Of a DNA stretch of 64,000 nucleotides, positions 23,751 to 31,564 are shown piece after piece (the first letter of the stretch is position 1; each line of letters opens with the position of its first letter). The position numbers and the translations under genes were made by a program. Below the pieces are notes generated by a model. It saw nothing but the letters and a program-made list of their open reading frames with translations. It was not told the origin of the DNA and did no database searches. The stretch lies in assembly GCF_019219825.1 (NCBI RefSeq), contig NZ_JAHUXH010000001.1:496001-560000 (forward strand), given 5' to 3'. Origin of the DNA: Streptomyces sp. TRM70350 (GTDB lineage Bacteria > Actinomycetota > Actinomycetes > Streptomycetales > Streptomycetaceae).

Positions 23751-25181
23751 ATGACCACCGCTCCCTCGACCAGCACGGACGAGGCCCCGCAGCAGACCGC
23801 CGCACAACCGAAACCCAGCCCCTGGGCGCCCCTGCGCCCGCTCGTCCTGCGTCTGCACTTCTACGCCGGACTGCTCGTCGCCCCCTTCCTGCTCGTCGCG
23901 GCCACCACCGGCTTCCTGTACGCCGGGTCGTTCCAGGCCGAGAAGATCGTGTACGCCGACGAGATGACCGTCCCCGCGGTCGGCGACACCAAGCTGCCCA
24001 TGTCCCAGCAGGTGGCCGCCGCCCGCGAGGCCCACCCGCAGGGCACGGTGTCGGCCGTCCGGCCCTCCCCGGCGGACGACGCCACCACGCGCGTCCTGCT
24101 GTCCGGCGTGCCGGGCGTCGACGAGGACCACAAACTCGCCGTGTTCGTCGACCCGTACACCGGCAAGGTGCGCGGCGCCCTGGAGCAGTACGGCTCCACG
24201 GGGGCGCTGCCGCTGCGCACCTGGATCGACGAGTTCCACCGGGACCTGCATCTCGGCGACACCGGCCGCCTCTACAGCGAACTCGCCGCCAGCTGGCTGT
24301 GGGTGATCGCGGCCGGCGGCCTGGTGCTGTGGTTCTCCCGCCGCCGCGCCCTGCGCAAGGTGCGCGGCACCAGCGGGCTGCGCCGCGCCCTCGGCCTGCA
24401 CGGCACGATCGGCGTCTGGGCCGCGATCGGGTTCTTCTTCCTGTCGGCGACCGGCCTGACCTGGTCGACGTACGCCGGCGCGAACATCGACGAACTGCGC
24501 ACCTCGCTCGGCCAGTCCACGCCGTCGGTCTCGGCGTCGGTGGGCGGCGACCACGGGGACCACGGCGCCGCCGCGGGTTCCGGCGGGAGCGGCGAGCACG
24601 GCGTCGGCCTCGACAAGGTGCTGGCCGCCGCAAGGGCCGAGGGGCTGAGCGACCCCGTGGAGATCGTTCCGCCCGCCGACGCCGAGTCCGCGTACGTGGT
24701 GAAGCAGGTGCAGCGCAGCTGGCCGACGAAGCAGGACTCGGTCGCGATCGACCCGGCCACCGGCGAGGTCACCGACGTGCTGCGGTTCGCCGACTATCCG
24801 CTGCTCGCGAAGCTGACCCGCTGGGGCATCGACCTGCACACCGGCATCCTGTTCGGGCTGGTCAGCCAGATCGCCCTGATGCTGCTCGCGCTGTCCCTGA
24901 TCGTGCTGACCGTGCTCGGCTACCGCATGTGGTGGCAGCGCGGCCGGGGCTCCGCCTTCGGCCGGCCGATCCCGCGCGGCGGCTGGGCGCAGGTGCCGCC
25001 GCAGGTCCTGGTCCCGCTGATGGCCGTGGTCGCCGTCGTCGGCTACTTCGTGCCGCTGCTCGGCATACCGCTGGCCGCTTTCATCGCGGTGGACGTGATC
25101 CTGGGGGAGATCGCGCACCGGCGGGGGCGGCGGACGGACCGCGACGGGAGAGCGGCTGCCGACGGGGCGGCAGCCCAGTGA
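23751..25181 (+). CDS. PepSY-associated transmembrane protein
   Basis: A 476-residue membrane protein of the PepSY_TM family with four main helices: LLVAPFLLVAATTGFLYAG near residue 45, WLWVIAAGGLVLWF near 185, IGVWAAIGFFFLSATGLTW near 225, and IALMLLALSLIVLTVLGY near 385. A short extra pair near the C terminus ends in a basic tail. Conserved His in LRLHFYAGL, EFHRDLHLG and GIDLHTG are the haem or metal ligands suspected for this family. A His/Gly-rich extracytoplasmic loop (DHGDHGAAAG) is unusual. Relatives accompany siderophore or ferric reductase functions. The ATG follows CGGAGAA. Confidence 0.88.
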   Translation: MTTAPSTSTDEAPQQTAAQPKPSPWAPLRPLVLRLHFYAGLLVAPFLLVAATTGFLYAGSFQAEKIVYADEMTVPAVGDTKLPMSQQVAAAREAHPQGTVSAVRPSPADDATTRVLLSGVPGVDEDHKLAVFVDPYTGKVRGALEQYGSTGALPLRTWIDEFHRDLHLGDTGRLYSELAASWLWVIAAGGLVLWFSRRRALRKVRGTSGLRRALGLHGTIGVWAAIGFFFLSATGLTWSTYAGANIDELRTSLGQSTPSVSASVGGDHGDHGAAAGSGGSGEHGVGLDKVLAAARAEGLSDPVEIVPPADAESAYVVKQVQRSWPTKQDSVAIDPATGEVTDVLRFADYPLLAKLTRWGIDLHTGILFGLVSQIALMLLALSLIVLTVLGYRMWWQRGRGSAFGRPIPRGGWAQVPPQVLVPLMAVVAVVGYFVPLLGIPLAAFIAVDVILGEIAHRRGRRTDRDGRAAADGAAAQ

Positions 25182-25186
25182 AGACC

Positions 25187-25216
25187 GGCCCGGCCTTCTC
25201 GGGGGGAGGCCGGGCC
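25187..25216 (+). terminator. terminator hairpin after the PepSY gene
   Basis: GGCCCGGCCT (25187-25196) pairs perfectly with AGGCCGGGCC (25207-25216) around a 10-base loop, six bases after the stop codon. No T tract follows, as is common in Streptomyces. Confidence 0.8.
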
Positions 25217-25308
25217 ACCACCATCGTGACCTCCTTCGACGCACTGCAGCCACGGTGAGTGGTTGAGCATTCCACTCTTGTGAAGTGGTCATGCGGGTGG
25301 TCAGGGGG

Positions 25309-26274
25309 CTACCGGACGCGCCCGCGCGGCTTGAGGGGCGTCGCAGGCAGCTCGGGGGCGGCGAGCGGGGCACCGTCGTACCCCTTGACCTCGCCGAACC
25401 GGCTGCCCGTCATCCAGTCGGCGCGGGCCTGCTCGATCTCCGCCTGCGTGCGGCCGACGAAGTTCCACCACATGATCAGCTCCTCTGCGAACGGCTCGCC
25501 GCCGAGCAGCATCACACCGGCGTCCGACTCGGCGCGCAGCGGCAGTTCACCGCGGCCGCAGCCGAGATAGAGCATCGAACCCGGCAGCACGGGCACGCCG
25601 TCGACGTGCACCTCGCCGGACATCGACAACACCCCGTACTCGAAGTCGGGTACGAGCGGCAGCCGGACGTCGGCGCCACGGGCGAGCGCGAGATCGGCGC
25701 CCACGATCGGGGTGTACGTCGTCCCGGGCGACCGCGCGCCGTCGAGGTCACCGAGGATCACGGTCGCGGTGAGACCGGGCGCCGTGACCGTGGGCAGCTC
25801 GGCGTGGTGCTCGAACCGCGGGTCGGTGTGGCGGTGGGCGTCCGGCAGCGCGACCCACAGCTGCGCACCGTGCAGGAACCGGGCGTGCGACTTCGGGCTC
25901 TCCTCCGAGTGGCTGATCGCCCGGCCGGACGTCATCAGCCCCAGCTCCTTCGGGCTGATGGTCTGCAGGCTGCCGGTCGAGTCGCGGTGCAGCACCTCGC
26001 CCTCGTGCAGCCAGCTGACCGTCTGCAGCCCCATGTGCGGATGCGGCGGCACCTGCATGCCGGGCTCGTCGGCGATGTCGTCGGGACCGTAGTGATCGAC
26101 GAAGGCCCAGGCGCCGATCATGCGCCGGCCGAGGTTCGGCAGCAGCCTGCGCACCTCGGTCGACTCGCCGAGCTGTACGTGTCGAGGACTCAGCAGCTCG
26201 CGGACGGGTTCGGCGACGACGAATCCGCGGCCGCCGCACACGCTCGGTACGGGCGCGCGGTCAAGGTTGCTCAT
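25309..26274 (-). CDS. pirin family protein
   Basis: A 321-residue bicupin of the pirin family. The N-terminal cupin holds the metal site: PPHPHMGLQTVSWLHEGEVLHRD near residue 75 supplies two His and further ligands, and GRAISHSEES near 115 is the pirin hallmark. The C-terminal cupin has FAEELIMWWNFVGR near 275. Members bind iron and act as quercetinases or redox-sensitive regulators; which applies is unknown. The ATG at 26272-26274 begins MSNLDRAPVPSV. It is convergent with the PepSY gene. Confidence 0.95.
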   Translation of the reverse strand: MSNLDRAPVPSVCGGRGFVVAEPVRELLSPRHVQLGESTEVRRLLPNLGRRMIGAWAFVDHYGPDDIADEPGMQVPPHPHMGLQTVSWLHEGEVLHRDSTGSLQTISPKELGLMTSGRAISHSEESPKSHARFLHGAQLWVALPDAHRHTDPRFEHHAELPTVTAPGLTATVILGDLDGARSPGTTYTPIVGADLALARGADVRLPLVPDFEYGVLSMSGEVHVDGVPVLPGSMLYLGCGRGELPLRAESDAGVMLLGGEPFAEELIMWWNFVGRTQAEIEQARADWMTGSRFGEVKGYDGAPLAAPELPATPLKPRGRVR

Positions 26275-26485
26275 GCGGCACAACCTAGCCGGGCGCGGAC
26301 GGCTGCGCAGCCGTCTCCTGAGTCGTCAACGCCACCGGCTCGGGCATCCCATCGGAGTACCCGATCAACCATTTTCCCGATCAATCACCGTGACGCTGCC
26401 CATGCCGATCATCCGCGCCGTCGTTGGGCTTGGTGATCCCGGCCGAGAGGGCCGGGACCGATTCGGCGGAAGGAAACCGACAGAC

Positions 26486-26863
26486 ATGTACGGCGCGCGG
26501 CGTATCGCGGTGGTGGCCTCGATGGTGGGAATGCTGATGGCGGTTCCGGTCGGCATGGCCACGGCTCATGGTGGTGACAGCGACGCAGGTGCGGGCGGTG
26601 TGCTCTCCAACCTCTCCGGGCGGAACTCCACCGGTCACGCCAACCTCTGCGGCACCGGCAAACTGGCGCTCTTCAAGGACCGCACCTGTGTGACCGAGGA
26701 CAACGGCACGGGCGGCGGAGACCAGGCGGGTCCCAGCGGTGGCGTCCTGTCCAACCTCCTGTTCGCCCGTAACGCCTCCGGCCACAGCAACAACTGCGGC
26801 AACGAGACGGTGTCGGTGCTGAGCCGGACCACCTGCGTCACCGTGGACCGGTCCGGCCACTGA
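26486..26863 (+). CDS. small secreted two-repeat protein, chaplin-reminiscent
   Basis: A 125-residue exported protein of unknown function. A Sec signal ends near MAVPVGMATAHG. The mature part consists of two copies of a unit of about 38 residues: GGVLSNLSGRNSTGHANLCG...DRTCVTEDN and GGVLSNLLFARNASGHSNNCG...RTTCVTVDR. Each copy has two Cys and the order GGVLSNL, N-[ST/A]SGH, CG, TCVT. The GH-N-CG-V-C spacing recalls chaplins, the amyloid coat proteins of aerial hyphae, though the sequence is not a clear chaplin. The ATG follows GGAAGGAAA. It is followed 25 bases later by the binding-protein-like gene. Confidence 0.7.
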   Translation: MYGARRIAVVASMVGMLMAVPVGMATAHGGDSDAGAGGVLSNLSGRNSTGHANLCGTGKLALFKDRTCVTEDNGTGGGDQAGPSGGVLSNLLFARNASGHSNNCGNETVSVLSRTTCVTVDRSGH

Positions 26864-26888
26864 CGGCACGAGTCCAAGGAGAGGGCCG

Positions 26889-28100
26889 GTGCGAACCGAG
26901 ATGACGTCAACTTCCTTGTGCATCGGGGTCGTAGCGCCGCTGACGGGGCGACTGGCCCCCCTCGGGGCACCGTTGTCGTACGTCCTGCGCGCACTGGCCC
27001 CCCGGCTCGCGCACGTCCGCAACGGCGGCCGCCGCTACGACGTGACGATCGCCGTGCGCGACAGCCGCTCCGACCCGGAGGCGGCCCGGCAGGCCGTGCG
27101 TGATCTGGTCGGCCTCGACGGGGCGCACGTCGTGCTGACCATGGCCGGGACCCGGGTGCTGCCCGCGGTGACCGACACCTGCGAGGAGGCGGAGGTCCCC
27201 TGCGTGTCGACCACCTTCCCCTGGCAGGCGTATGTGCACGCGCGGGGCGCCGTCCCCGGGCATCGCTTCCGGTGGACGTACCACTTCGCCTGGGGACTGG
27301 ACGACATCGCGTCCGTCTTCGCCGACCTGTGGGAGGGGATCGACGGCCGGTCTCCCGTGGGGTGCCTCTGGAACGACGACCTGCAGGGCGGGCTGCTGCG
27401 CCACGACCGGTACGGCTTCGCTCCGGTGGCGTCCGCGCGGGGGCGCACCCTGGTCGACCTCGGCGCCTACGGGGAACCCGCCGGTGACTTCCACCCGCAG
27501 GTCGGCCGGATGCGCGAGCACGGCGCCGCCGACCTCGTCACCAGCGCGGCCACCGCATCCGACCTGGCCCTCTTCCACCGCCAGGCCCGTGACGCGGGGC
27601 TGCGCCCCCGGCTGATCACCTGCTCGCGCTGGCTGACGTACCCCCACACCCACACCACCCCGGCCCCCGACGTCCACGGCGAACTCGCCGACGCGCGCGT
27701 GGCCACGCTGGTCTACTGGAGCCCCGACCACCCCTACCGCTCCGGCCTGGACGGCACGACCTGCGCGGAACTCGCCCGTGCCTACCAGCAGGACACCGGC
27801 GCGCCCTGGCTCCAGCCCCTGGGCCTGGCCCACGCCCTCCTGGAGACCGCCCACCACGCCCTCACCGTCGCGGCCGACCCCACGGACCGCGCGTCCGTCG
27901 CCAAGGCCCTCGCCGGAACCGCCCTCGACACCATCGCCGGAACCCTCGACTGGACGCGGGGGCCGACCCCGAACATCGCGCTGCTGCCGCTGGTCGGCGG
28001 CCAGTGGCAGCCCGGCCCGCGCGGGCCCCGGCTCGCCGTCGTCAGCAACGCGGGGCATCCGGACGTACCCCTCACCGGGGACCTCGTGCCCGCACGATGA
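26889..28100 (+). CDS. periplasmic-binding-protein-like receptor lacking a signal peptide
   Basis: A 403-residue protein of the branched-chain amino acid receptor fold (Peripla_BP_6): IGVVAPLTGRLAPLGAPLSY near residue 12, DSRSDPEAARQAVRDLVG near 58, then VLTMAGTRVLPAVTDTCEE. The GTG at 26889 follows AAGGAGAGGG at ideal spacing, and the fold begins about ten residues later, so no secretion signal is possible from any nearby start. It therefore probably acts in the cytoplasm as a ligand sensor or scaffold rather than a transporter receptor. No permease genes are adjacent. The next two genes (CapA-like and MBL-fold) lie close behind on the same strand. Confidence 0.82.
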   Translation: MRTEMTSTSLCIGVVAPLTGRLAPLGAPLSYVLRALAPRLAHVRNGGRRYDVTIAVRDSRSDPEAARQAVRDLVGLDGAHVVLTMAGTRVLPAVTDTCEEAEVPCVSTTFPWQAYVHARGAVPGHRFRWTYHFAWGLDDIASVFADLWEGIDGRSPVGCLWNDDLQGGLLRHDRYGFAPVASARGRTLVDLGAYGEPAGDFHPQVGRMREHGAADLVTSAATASDLALFHRQARDAGLRPRLITCSRWLTYPHTHTTPAPDVHGELADARVATLVYWSPDHPYRSGLDGTTCAELARAYQQDTGAPWLQPLGLAHALLETAHHALTVAADPTDRASVAKALAGTALDTIAGTLDWTRGPTPNIALLPLVGGQWQPGPRGPRLAVVSNAGHPDVPLTGDLVPAR

Positions 28101-28133
28101 CGCCCAGGGCGAAACACGCCCTAGGGTGGAGGC

Positions 28134-29273
28134 ATGGGCGGCGGTGTCGTGACGCTGTTCCTGTGCGGGGACGTGATGCTCGGGCGCGGCGTCGACCAGA
28201 TCCTCGCGCACCCCGGCGATCCGGAGCTGCGTGAGGGGTACGTCGCGGACGCACGCGACTATGTGGCGCTGGCCGAAGGCGTCAGCGGTCCGATCCCCGC
28301 TCTGGTCGAACCGGCGTGGCCGTGGGGCGAGGCGCTGCGGGTGCTCGACGAGGCCGCGCCGGACGTCCGGATCGTGAACCTGGAGACGGCGGTCACGAGC
28401 TGCGGCGCCTTCACGCCCGGCAAGGAAGTGCACTACCGCATGCACCCGGCCAACCTGCCCGCCCTGACCGTCGCCCGCCCCGACGTCTGCGTCCTGGCCA
28501 ACAACCACGTCCTGGACTTCGGCCGCCCCGGCCTGACCGAGACCCTGGACGCGCTCGGCGGCGCGGGCCTGCGGACGGCGGGCGCCGGACTCGACGCCGC
28601 CGCGGCGTACGCGCCCGCCGTGGTCCCGCTCCGCGCAGGCGGCCGCGTCCTGGTGTTCGCCCTCGGCACCCGGTCCAGCGGCATCCCGTCCGACTGGGCG
28701 GCGACCGAGGAGCAGGCCGGTGTCGCGTACGCCCCCGGACTCTCGCCCGGCACGGCCGAAGCCGTCATCCAGCGCGTACGACGGGTCAAGCGGGCCGGGG
28801 ACCTCGCGGTCCTCTCCGTGCACTGGGGCTCGAACTGGGGCTATCTCGTCCCCCGCGACCAGGTCCGCTTCGCCCACGCCCTGGTGGACGGCGGCGTCGA
28901 CCTCGTCCACGGCCACTCCTCGCACCACCCCCGCCCGCTGGAGGTCTACCGGGACCGGCTGATCCTCTACGGCTGCGGCGACTTCGTCGACGACTACGAG
29001 GGCATCCCCGGCTACGAGGAGTACCGCGACGACCTCCGTCTCGCCTACCTCGCGACGCTGGAGGCGGACACCGGGCGACTCACCGGCCTGCGCATGGTGC
29101 CGCTGCAGGCCCGAAGGATGCGGCTGGAGCCCGCGCCCGCGCGGGACTGCGCGTGGCTGTGCACCACCCTCGACCGGATCAGCGCGGGCGTACACGTGGA
29201 CCTGGAGCCCGACGGGACGCTCGCGCTGCGCCACGCCGCGGAGACCGGCCGATGCACCGCCGACTGCGGCTGA
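28134..29273 (+). CDS. CapA family metallophosphoesterase-fold protein
   Basis: A 379-residue CapA/PgsA-type protein with calcineurin-like motifs: FLCGDVMLGRGVDQ near residue 9, RIVNLETAVTSCG near 83, DVCVLANNHVLDFG near 115, LSVHWGSNWGYLV near 225 and LVHGHSSHHPRPLEVY near 256. These supply the metal-binding Asp, Asn and His residues. Family members assist poly-gamma-glutamate synthesis, but no PgsB/C ligase genes are near and no signal peptide is seen, so the substrate is open. The ATG at 28134 or GTG at 28149 could start it. Its 3' end overlaps the MBL gene by 22 bases. Confidence 0.88.
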   Translation: MGGGVVTLFLCGDVMLGRGVDQILAHPGDPELREGYVADARDYVALAEGVSGPIPALVEPAWPWGEALRVLDEAAPDVRIVNLETAVTSCGAFTPGKEVHYRMHPANLPALTVARPDVCVLANNHVLDFGRPGLTETLDALGGAGLRTAGAGLDAAAAYAPAVVPLRAGGRVLVFALGTRSSGIPSDWAATEEQAGVAYAPGLSPGTAEAVIQRVRRVKRAGDLAVLSVHWGSNWGYLVPRDQVRFAHALVDGGVDLVHGHSSHHPRPLEVYRDRLILYGCGDFVDDYEGIPGYEEYRDDLRLAYLATLEADTGRLTGLRMVPLQARRMRLEPAPARDCAWLCTTLDRISAGVHVDLEPDGTLALRHAAETGRCTADCG

Positions 29274-29881
29274 CCCTGCTCGGCGTCGGCGCCATGAACT
29301 CGCCCCGGTTCGCCCCCGCGGGCCTGCTGCTGAGCTGCGCCGGGCACCGCGTCGCCTTCGACGGCGGCCCCGGCGCCGAACCGCCGCCCGGGCGCCTCGA
29401 CGGCTGGCTGGTCACCGACGAGCGCGCGGAACTGCGATCCGCGCTGCGCCGCAGCGCGGCGGCGCGGGACGTGCGGCCGCGCGCCGGTGACCTGGAGCTG
29501 GACGTCGCGGGGGCGGCCGTACGCGTGCGGTGCCGCCCCGTGGCACACACCTCGCATCCCGCGTACGGCTACCGCATCGAGGCGGGGGGTGTGGTGGCGG
29601 TGTGGGCGCCGGAGTTCTGGGAGTTCCCGGGCTGGGCGGCGGGGGCGGACCTGATGTTCGCCGAGGCCGCCGCCTGGGACCGGCCGATCCGGTTCCGCGG
29701 GGGCGTCGGCGGCCACCTGCCGGTGCTCGCCGTCGCCGAGCAGGCCGAGCGGCAGGGAGTACGGCGGCTGGTGTACGCCCATGTCGGCCGGCCGACCCTG
29801 CGGGCGATCGACGCCGGGGCGCGGCCGCCGGCCGGTGAGTGGGGCGTGGAGGGCCGCACGTACGCGCTCCCGTTCACGTGA
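29252..29881 (+). CDS. metallo-beta-lactamase-fold protein without the HxHxDH site
   Basis: A 209-residue protein whose strands follow the MBL fold: LTLLGVGAMNSPRFAPAGLL, then RVAFDGGPGAEPPPG, WAPEFWEFPGWAAGADLMF and RRLVYAHVGRPTLRAID. Where active members carry HxHxDH it reads WLVTDERAE, so the binuclear zinc site is missing. Remaining His residues (VAHTSHPAYGY, GGHLPVL, YAHVGRP) could form a different site. The ATG at 29252 lies within the end of the CapA-like gene, which implies coupled translation and a shared job. Function unknown. Confidence 0.75.
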   Translation: MHRRLRLTLLGVGAMNSPRFAPAGLLLSCAGHRVAFDGGPGAEPPPGRLDGWLVTDERAELRSALRRSAAARDVRPRAGDLELDVAGAAVRVRCRPVAHTSHPAYGYRIEAGGVVAVWAPEFWEFPGWAAGADLMFAEAAAWDRPIRFRGGVGGHLPVLAVAEQAERQGVRRLVYAHVGRPTLRAIDAGARPPAGEWGVEGRTYALPFT

Positions 29882-29912
29882 GTTCCGGCCCCACTGCGGT
29901 TACTCGGGGAAC

Positions 29913-30365
29913 ATGGCTGGCATCGACATCAGAAGTAGCGCATTCAACGACCACTCCTTCATCGCGCGCCACTACGCGTACGAGGGGGAGAACGTGTCGC
30001 CTCCGCTGGCATGGAGCGGCGTACCGGACGACGCGACCGAGCTGGTGCTGCTGTGCGAGGACCCCGACGCCCCGTCGGGCACGTTCGCGCACTGGATCGT
30101 CGTCGGCATCGATCCACACAGCGAGGGCGTCGACGCGGGGCAGGTCCCGCCCGGCGGCACCGAACTCGTCAACGGCTACGGCGAGCGGGGCTGGGGCGGG
30201 CCGCATCCCCCGCCGGGGGACGAGGCCCACCGCTATTTCTTCCGGCTCTACGCCCTGTCGGAACCGTGCGTGCTCCCCGACGCGCCGAACGCCGCGCAGG
30301 TGCACGAGGCGGTCGAGAAGCGGGAAGTCGCCGACGGAACGCTGGTGGGCCTGTACCAGCGCTGA
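29913..30365 (+). CDS. YbhB/YbcL-type PEBP (Raf kinase inhibitor-like) protein
   Basis: A 150-residue phosphatidylethanolamine-binding-protein fold. The anion pocket is visible in YAYEGENVSPPLAWSGVP near residue 23, CEDPDAPSGTFAHWIVVGID near 50 and PPGDEAHRYFFRLYAL near 100. Bacterial members are soluble, and their ligands and roles are mostly unknown. The ATG at 29913 is 31 bases after the MBL gene stop and may belong to the same transcript. Confidence 0.93.
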   Translation: MAGIDIRSSAFNDHSFIARHYAYEGENVSPPLAWSGVPDDATELVLLCEDPDAPSGTFAHWIVVGIDPHSEGVDAGQVPPGGTELVNGYGERGWGGPHPPPGDEAHRYFFRLYALSEPCVLPDAPNAAQVHEAVEKREVADGTLVGLYQR

Positions 30366-30550
30366 GACCGGGCCCGCCCGGGCTGCCGTTCGGCGTTCGG
30401 GCGGGCTCTCCTGCGCTCGTTCGCCGCCCAGCAGGCGCTCGGGAGCGGCCGGTTCGGGCAGGCGGCGAAACAGCAGCGGCTCACGGCGGGCACCAGATCA
30501 GCAGCGTGAGCGCGTACGAGCCGCTGCTGCCGCTCAGGGCCACGCCGAGC

Positions 30551-30824
30551 CTGCCAGCCCCAGCACGCCCTCCTGCTGCGCGCTGAGCGCCTCACCGCGC
30601 GGTGCGGTGACGGCGGCGGCCGCCTCACGCAGGATGGTGGCGGCGAGCGCGACATCGAACAACGCCCACGGGCGGGAGCCGGCCTCCCGCCCGTGGGCCG
30701 CGCGACCTGCTCACCGCGTGCGTCGAGCAGATCGGCGGCCGCCACCGCACGGCCGACGTCCTCGGTACCGGCGGTGCGTCCGGACGCGGCGGGCGTGTCC
30801 TTGCCGCCGATGAGCAGGTTGCGC
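30551..30824 (-). pseudogene. aldehyde dehydrogenase relic
   Basis: Translating the minus strand in pieces gives NLLIGGKDTPAASGRT, then AGTEDVGRAVAAADLLDA, and in another frame EAGSRPWALFDVALAATILR followed by EAAAAVTAPRGEALSAQQEG and VLGLAG. These match successive segments of the N-terminal half of an aromatic aldehyde dehydrogenase (FIDGK...GRT, AEDVDRAVAAA, the first cofactor-domain helix, TAP-GE-LS). Blocks between them are deleted, and everything beyond residue ~160 is gone. The relic faces away from the present YheO regulator gene. Confidence 0.6.
30664..30698. repeat. perfect 15-bp inverted repeat at a deletion junction
   Basis: GCCCACGGGCGGGAG (30664-30678) and its exact reverse complement (30684-30698) flank CCGGC. 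The downstream arm matches native aldehyde dehydrogenase coding sequence (GSRPWA on the minus strand). The other arm replaces sequence that should continue the upstream segment. The hairpin therefore sits exactly where the relic's reading frame breaks. Confidence 0.8.
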
Positions 30825-30880
30825 CGATGCCTTAGACTCCCAGTCCAGTGCTTGGATTCTCAGTCCAGGAGGGGAGGCCG

Positions 30881-31564
30881 ATGGGCGGGCAGGACCTGGA
30901 GGCGCAGCGGGACGCGATCATCGCGGCGCTCACGCCGGTCGTCGACGGCATCGCCGCGACCTTCGGGCCGGTGTGCGAGGTGGTGCTGCACGACTACCGG
31001 CGGCCGGAGAGGTCGGTGGTCGCCGTCGCCGGTTCGGTGACCGGGCGGGCGGTGGGCGGCGCGATGAGCGAGATCGGCATGCGGATGCTGGCCCGCGGTG
31101 ACGAGGCCGGTGACGAGCTGAACTACCTCACCCGGACCCGGAACGGGCAGCTGGTCAAGTCGTCCACGATGGTGCTGCGCGACTCCACGGGCGCGGTGTT
31201 CGGCGCCCTGTGCGTCAACGTGGACGCCGGTGCCGCCCAGCAGGCCCACGCCCTGCTCGGAGCGCTCGCCGGGGTCGGCGACGCGGGCCAGGTGCCCGTC
31301 ACCACGTTCGGCAACGACATCGACTCGGTCGTCGACGCCATCCTCGACGCCCACCAGCTGCTGCAGCGCCAGAGCTGGGCCGGTCTCGACCGCGCCGAGC
31401 GCCTCCGACTCTTCCGCAGCCTCGACGAGCACGGCGTGTTCGCGGTGCGCCGCGCCGTCGAGCAGGTCGCCGCCCGCCTCGGCATCTCCCGCGCGTCGGC
31501 CTACAGCTACCTCTCCCAGGCCCGCGCCACGACCGACCCCGCCTCCGAAGGAGCCCGCCCGTGA
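30881..31564 (+). CDS. YheO-like PAS/HTH transcriptional regulator (DauR type)
   Basis: A 227-residue regulator. Residues ~8-120 are a YheO-like PAS domain (VCEVVLHDYRRPERSVVAVAG, LLGALAGVG region). The C-terminal helix-turn-helix is VEQVAARLGISRASAYSYLSQ near residue 200. This family controls amino acid racemases, lyases and D-amino-acid use. The ATG at 30881 follows GGAGGGGAGG. Its stop overlaps the GTG of the ammonia-lyase gene (GTGA), so regulator and enzyme form an operon and the lyase substrate is the likely signal. Confidence 0.92.
   Translation: MGGQDLEAQRDAIIAALTPVVDGIAATFGPVCEVVLHDYRRPERSVVAVAGSVTGRAVGGAMSEIGMRMLARGDEAGDELNYLTRTRNGQLVKSSTMVLRDSTGAVFGALCVNVDAGAAQQAHALLGALAGVGDAGQVPVTTFGNDIDSVVDAILDAHQLLQRQSWAGLDRAERLRLFRSLDEHGVFAVRRAVEQVAARLGISRASAYSYLSQARATTDPASEGARP

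Larger units (their letters stand above)
30366..30880. other. 515-bp gap: gene relic plus regulator promoter
   Basis: No intact gene. The 3' two thirds carry the aldehyde dehydrogenase relic and its perfect 15-bp inverted repeat, described separately. Just before the next regulator, CAGTCCAG occurs at 30841-30848 and 30861-30868. This direct repeat with a 20-bp period (two helical turns) may be an operator or activator site of that regulator. 30366-30550 shows nothing I can name. Confidence 0.6.

Noticed and set aside
26889..28100. Complete branched-chain amino acid ABC transporter
   Set aside because: Neither permease nor ATPase genes are adjacent and the receptor has no export signal.
29252..29881. 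Functional metallo-beta-lactamase
   Set aside because: The HxHxDH zinc motif is replaced by WLVTDERAE, so only the fold is called.
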